Assembly: GCF_958301595.1 (NCBI RefSeq)
Contig: NZ_CATQJU010000001.1
Coordinates: 1,240,001-1,304,000 of the forward strand
Source of the DNA: Porphyromonas vaginalis
Lineage (GTDB): Bacteria; Bacteroidota; Bacteroidia; Bacteroidales; Porphyromonadaceae
DNA: 64,000 bases
Direction of reading: 5' to 3'
Made by a program: the position numbers and the translations under genes
Shown here: in pieces, positions 62,971 to 64,000 of the stretch
Layout of the letters: the number at the start of each line of letters is the position of its first letter
How positions within the stretch are numbered: position 1 is the stretch's first letter
Notes under the pieces: model-generated
The model's input: the letters and a program-made list of their open reading frames with translations, nothing else
The model's database searches: none
Told to the model about the DNA's origin: nothing

Positions 62971-63085
62971 TTTCCAAAAACTTTCCACGCTTGGAAAAAT
63001 AAATTTCCAAGGGAGGAAAATAAAATTTCCAAGGGAGGAAAATAAGTTTTCCAACGGAGGAAAAGTTTCTTTCCAACGGAGGAAA
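62971..63085. repeat. 22-bp phased palindrome array, TTCC-N6-GGAA type (5 units)
   Basis: GGAA starts at 62993, 63015, 63037, 63059 and 63081, an exact 22-bp step. Each is preceded by TTCC and a 6-bp spacer (acgctt, aaggga, aaggga, aacgga, aacgga). It lies inside the exporter operon, between the adaptor stop and the TolC-family start, so it is probably transcribed. It is the same family as 5147-5380. Confidence 0.92.
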
Positions 63086-63178
63086 GCGAAAGCTCTCCCC
63101 AGCAACCCGCCAGAACTCGGCCAACTCCGATCATCAGACAGCCGTAGCGCACGCAAATCATTTAGACAAGACAATCCT

Positions 63179-64000
63179 ATGCTTACACTTCGTCATATCT
63201 TTCCCTTAGCCCTACTGGTCGCGGGGAGCTTTACCCTAGCAGCGCAGCAGAGCTGGACGCTGCAGCAGTGCATCGATCACGCCGTCGCTCACAGCATCAC
63301 GGTCGAGGAGGCGCGACTACGCTTAGCTGGGAGTGAGCAGCAGCTCGCCACCACGCAGCACAGTTACCTGCCCTCGCTCTCGGCTAGTGCTAGCCAGAGC
63401 GTCAGCCTCGGACGTAGTGCCGACAAGACGGGCGTCATCGGCGATCAATCCTCGAGCAGCACCTCCTTTGGGGCAAATCTCTCGTGGGACGTTTTTTCTG
63501 GTATGGCTCGTCCTAAGGCTACGGAGATAGCGCGTCTCAATCTAGACGCTGCGACCGCTGGACTCTCATACGCCAAGGAGCAGATCGGGCTACAGGTGGC
63601 TGAGGGGTACTACAACTTGCTCTTCCGCCAAGAGATAATCCACGTGGCCGATGAACAGCTGAAGCTAACCCGTGAGACGCTCACGAAGACGGCGGCACTG
63701 GTCCGTGCGGGCAAATGGTCTCGTGACAAACTCGCTGAGGTGGAGGCGCAGCTCGCTAAGGACAGCGTCAACTACCTCCGCGCCTGCAGCGATACGGAGC
63801 TGGCACGTCATCAGCTGGCACTCATCATCGAGTTGCCCGACTACACAGAGCTGCAGATCACCTTGCCCGATGTCAAGAGCCTCAGTGCTACGCCCGCTCC
63901 TGAGCTGGCTTTGGCTAACGATGCGCTCCTCGAGCAAGCGCGCACGATGCGCCCCGAGATGGAGCAGGCAAGGCTACAGCTACAAATGGCGGAGCAGCAG
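63179..64000 (+). CDS. TolC-family outer-membrane efflux protein, cut by the window end
   Basis: The frame opens with ATG at 63179 and continues past the window edge; 274 codons are visible. The signal peptide is MLTLRHIFPLALLVAGSFTL to AAQQ. It continues SWTLQQCIDHAVAHSITVEE, the usual TolC/OEP start, and later SWDVFSGMARPKATEIARLN and helical stretches (AEGYYNLLFRQEIIHVADEQ). It should form the outer-membrane exit duct of the MacAB-like pump encoded just upstream. Confidence 0.9.
   Translation, partial: MLTLRHIFPLALLVAGSFTLAAQQSWTLQQCIDHAVAHSITVEEARLRLAGSEQQLATTQHSYLPSLSASASQSVSLGRSADKTGVIGDQSSSSTSFGANLSWDVFSGMARPKATEIARLNLDAATAGLSYAKEQIGLQVAEGYYNLLFRQEIIHVADEQLKLTRETLTKTAALVRAGKWSRDKLAEVEAQLAKDSVNYLRACSDTELARHQLALIIELPDYTELQITLPDVKSLSATPAPELALANDALLEQARTMRPEMEQARLQLQMAEQQ

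Noticed and set aside
62917-63174. Two minus-strand frames over the 22-bp array
   Set aside because: They are low-complexity translations of TTCC/GGAA repeats, antisense within an operon.

Overview
The window reads as a chromosomal segment of a Bacteroidales bacterium, most likely a Porphyromonas of the moderate-GC P. asaccharolytica/uenonis type. This is an inference from gene content. Supporting signs are type IX secretion C-terminal sorting domains, DUF4270/DUF4876/DUF6850/DUF4857-type proteins, a menaquinone operon, Bacteroidetes promoter boxes (TAnnTTTG) and almost no Shine-Dalgarno sequences. No rRNA, tRNA, prophage, complete insertion sequence or CRISPR array was seen.

Layout. 0-4.7 kb (minus strand): parA, parB, a DUF5683 protein, a LysM lytic transglycosylase and a hotdog thioesterase. 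4.7-8.3 kb: a repeat-rich accessory patch with an inverted-repeat element, a ten-unit 22-bp palindrome array, an hsp20 remnant, a type IX secreted protein with a degenerate zincin motif, and a MITE. 8.3-15.8 kb (minus): hsp20, two ABC ATPases with an HlyD-type adaptor, mlaF/mlaE, a nucleoside MFS transporter and a DUF4270 lipoprotein. 16.4-28.6 kb (minus): nine packed genes (TonB-dependent receptor, DUF4876 lipoprotein, DUF6850 barrel, type IX secreted propeller protein, OB-fold lipoprotein, PepSY protein, ABC ATPase, permease, DUF4857 protein), bracketed by two same-orientation copies of one palindrome-array repeat. 29.2-41.4 kb (minus): mscL, gcvP, an MBL hydrolase, rsmG, clpB, an Ig-like lipoprotein, an OmpA-domain protein and a large barrel protein. 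42.3-47.8 kb (plus): dnaG, holB, an acyltransferase, ribE and a nitroreductase. 47.9-57.8 kb (minus): menE, C, B, D, F, a RelA/SpoT synthetase, a short FolK-like protein and DAHP synthase-chorismate mutase. This places a chorismate-forming enzyme beside the chorismate-consuming menaquinone genes. 58.4-64 kb (plus): a MacB-like tripartite exporter (ATPase, two FtsX-like permeases, adaptor, and a TolC-family protein cut by the window end).

The most unusual content is between the genes. (1) Arrays of short palindromes repeat every 21-22 bp, two helical turns, at four loci with relics at a fifth. The core is TTCC-N6-GGAA in two arrays and CCACGTGG in the others. (2) A non-autonomous transposable element is present in three copies, each flanked by a perfect 5-bp target duplication. 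(3) Heptamer arrays (TTAGAGR or TTRGCTK) often sit directly against start or stop codons. (4) Long inverted-repeat cassettes near 5.0 and 58.0 kb share sequence. All coordinates and motifs were read by eye. Family names come from recognising motifs and were not checked by any search.
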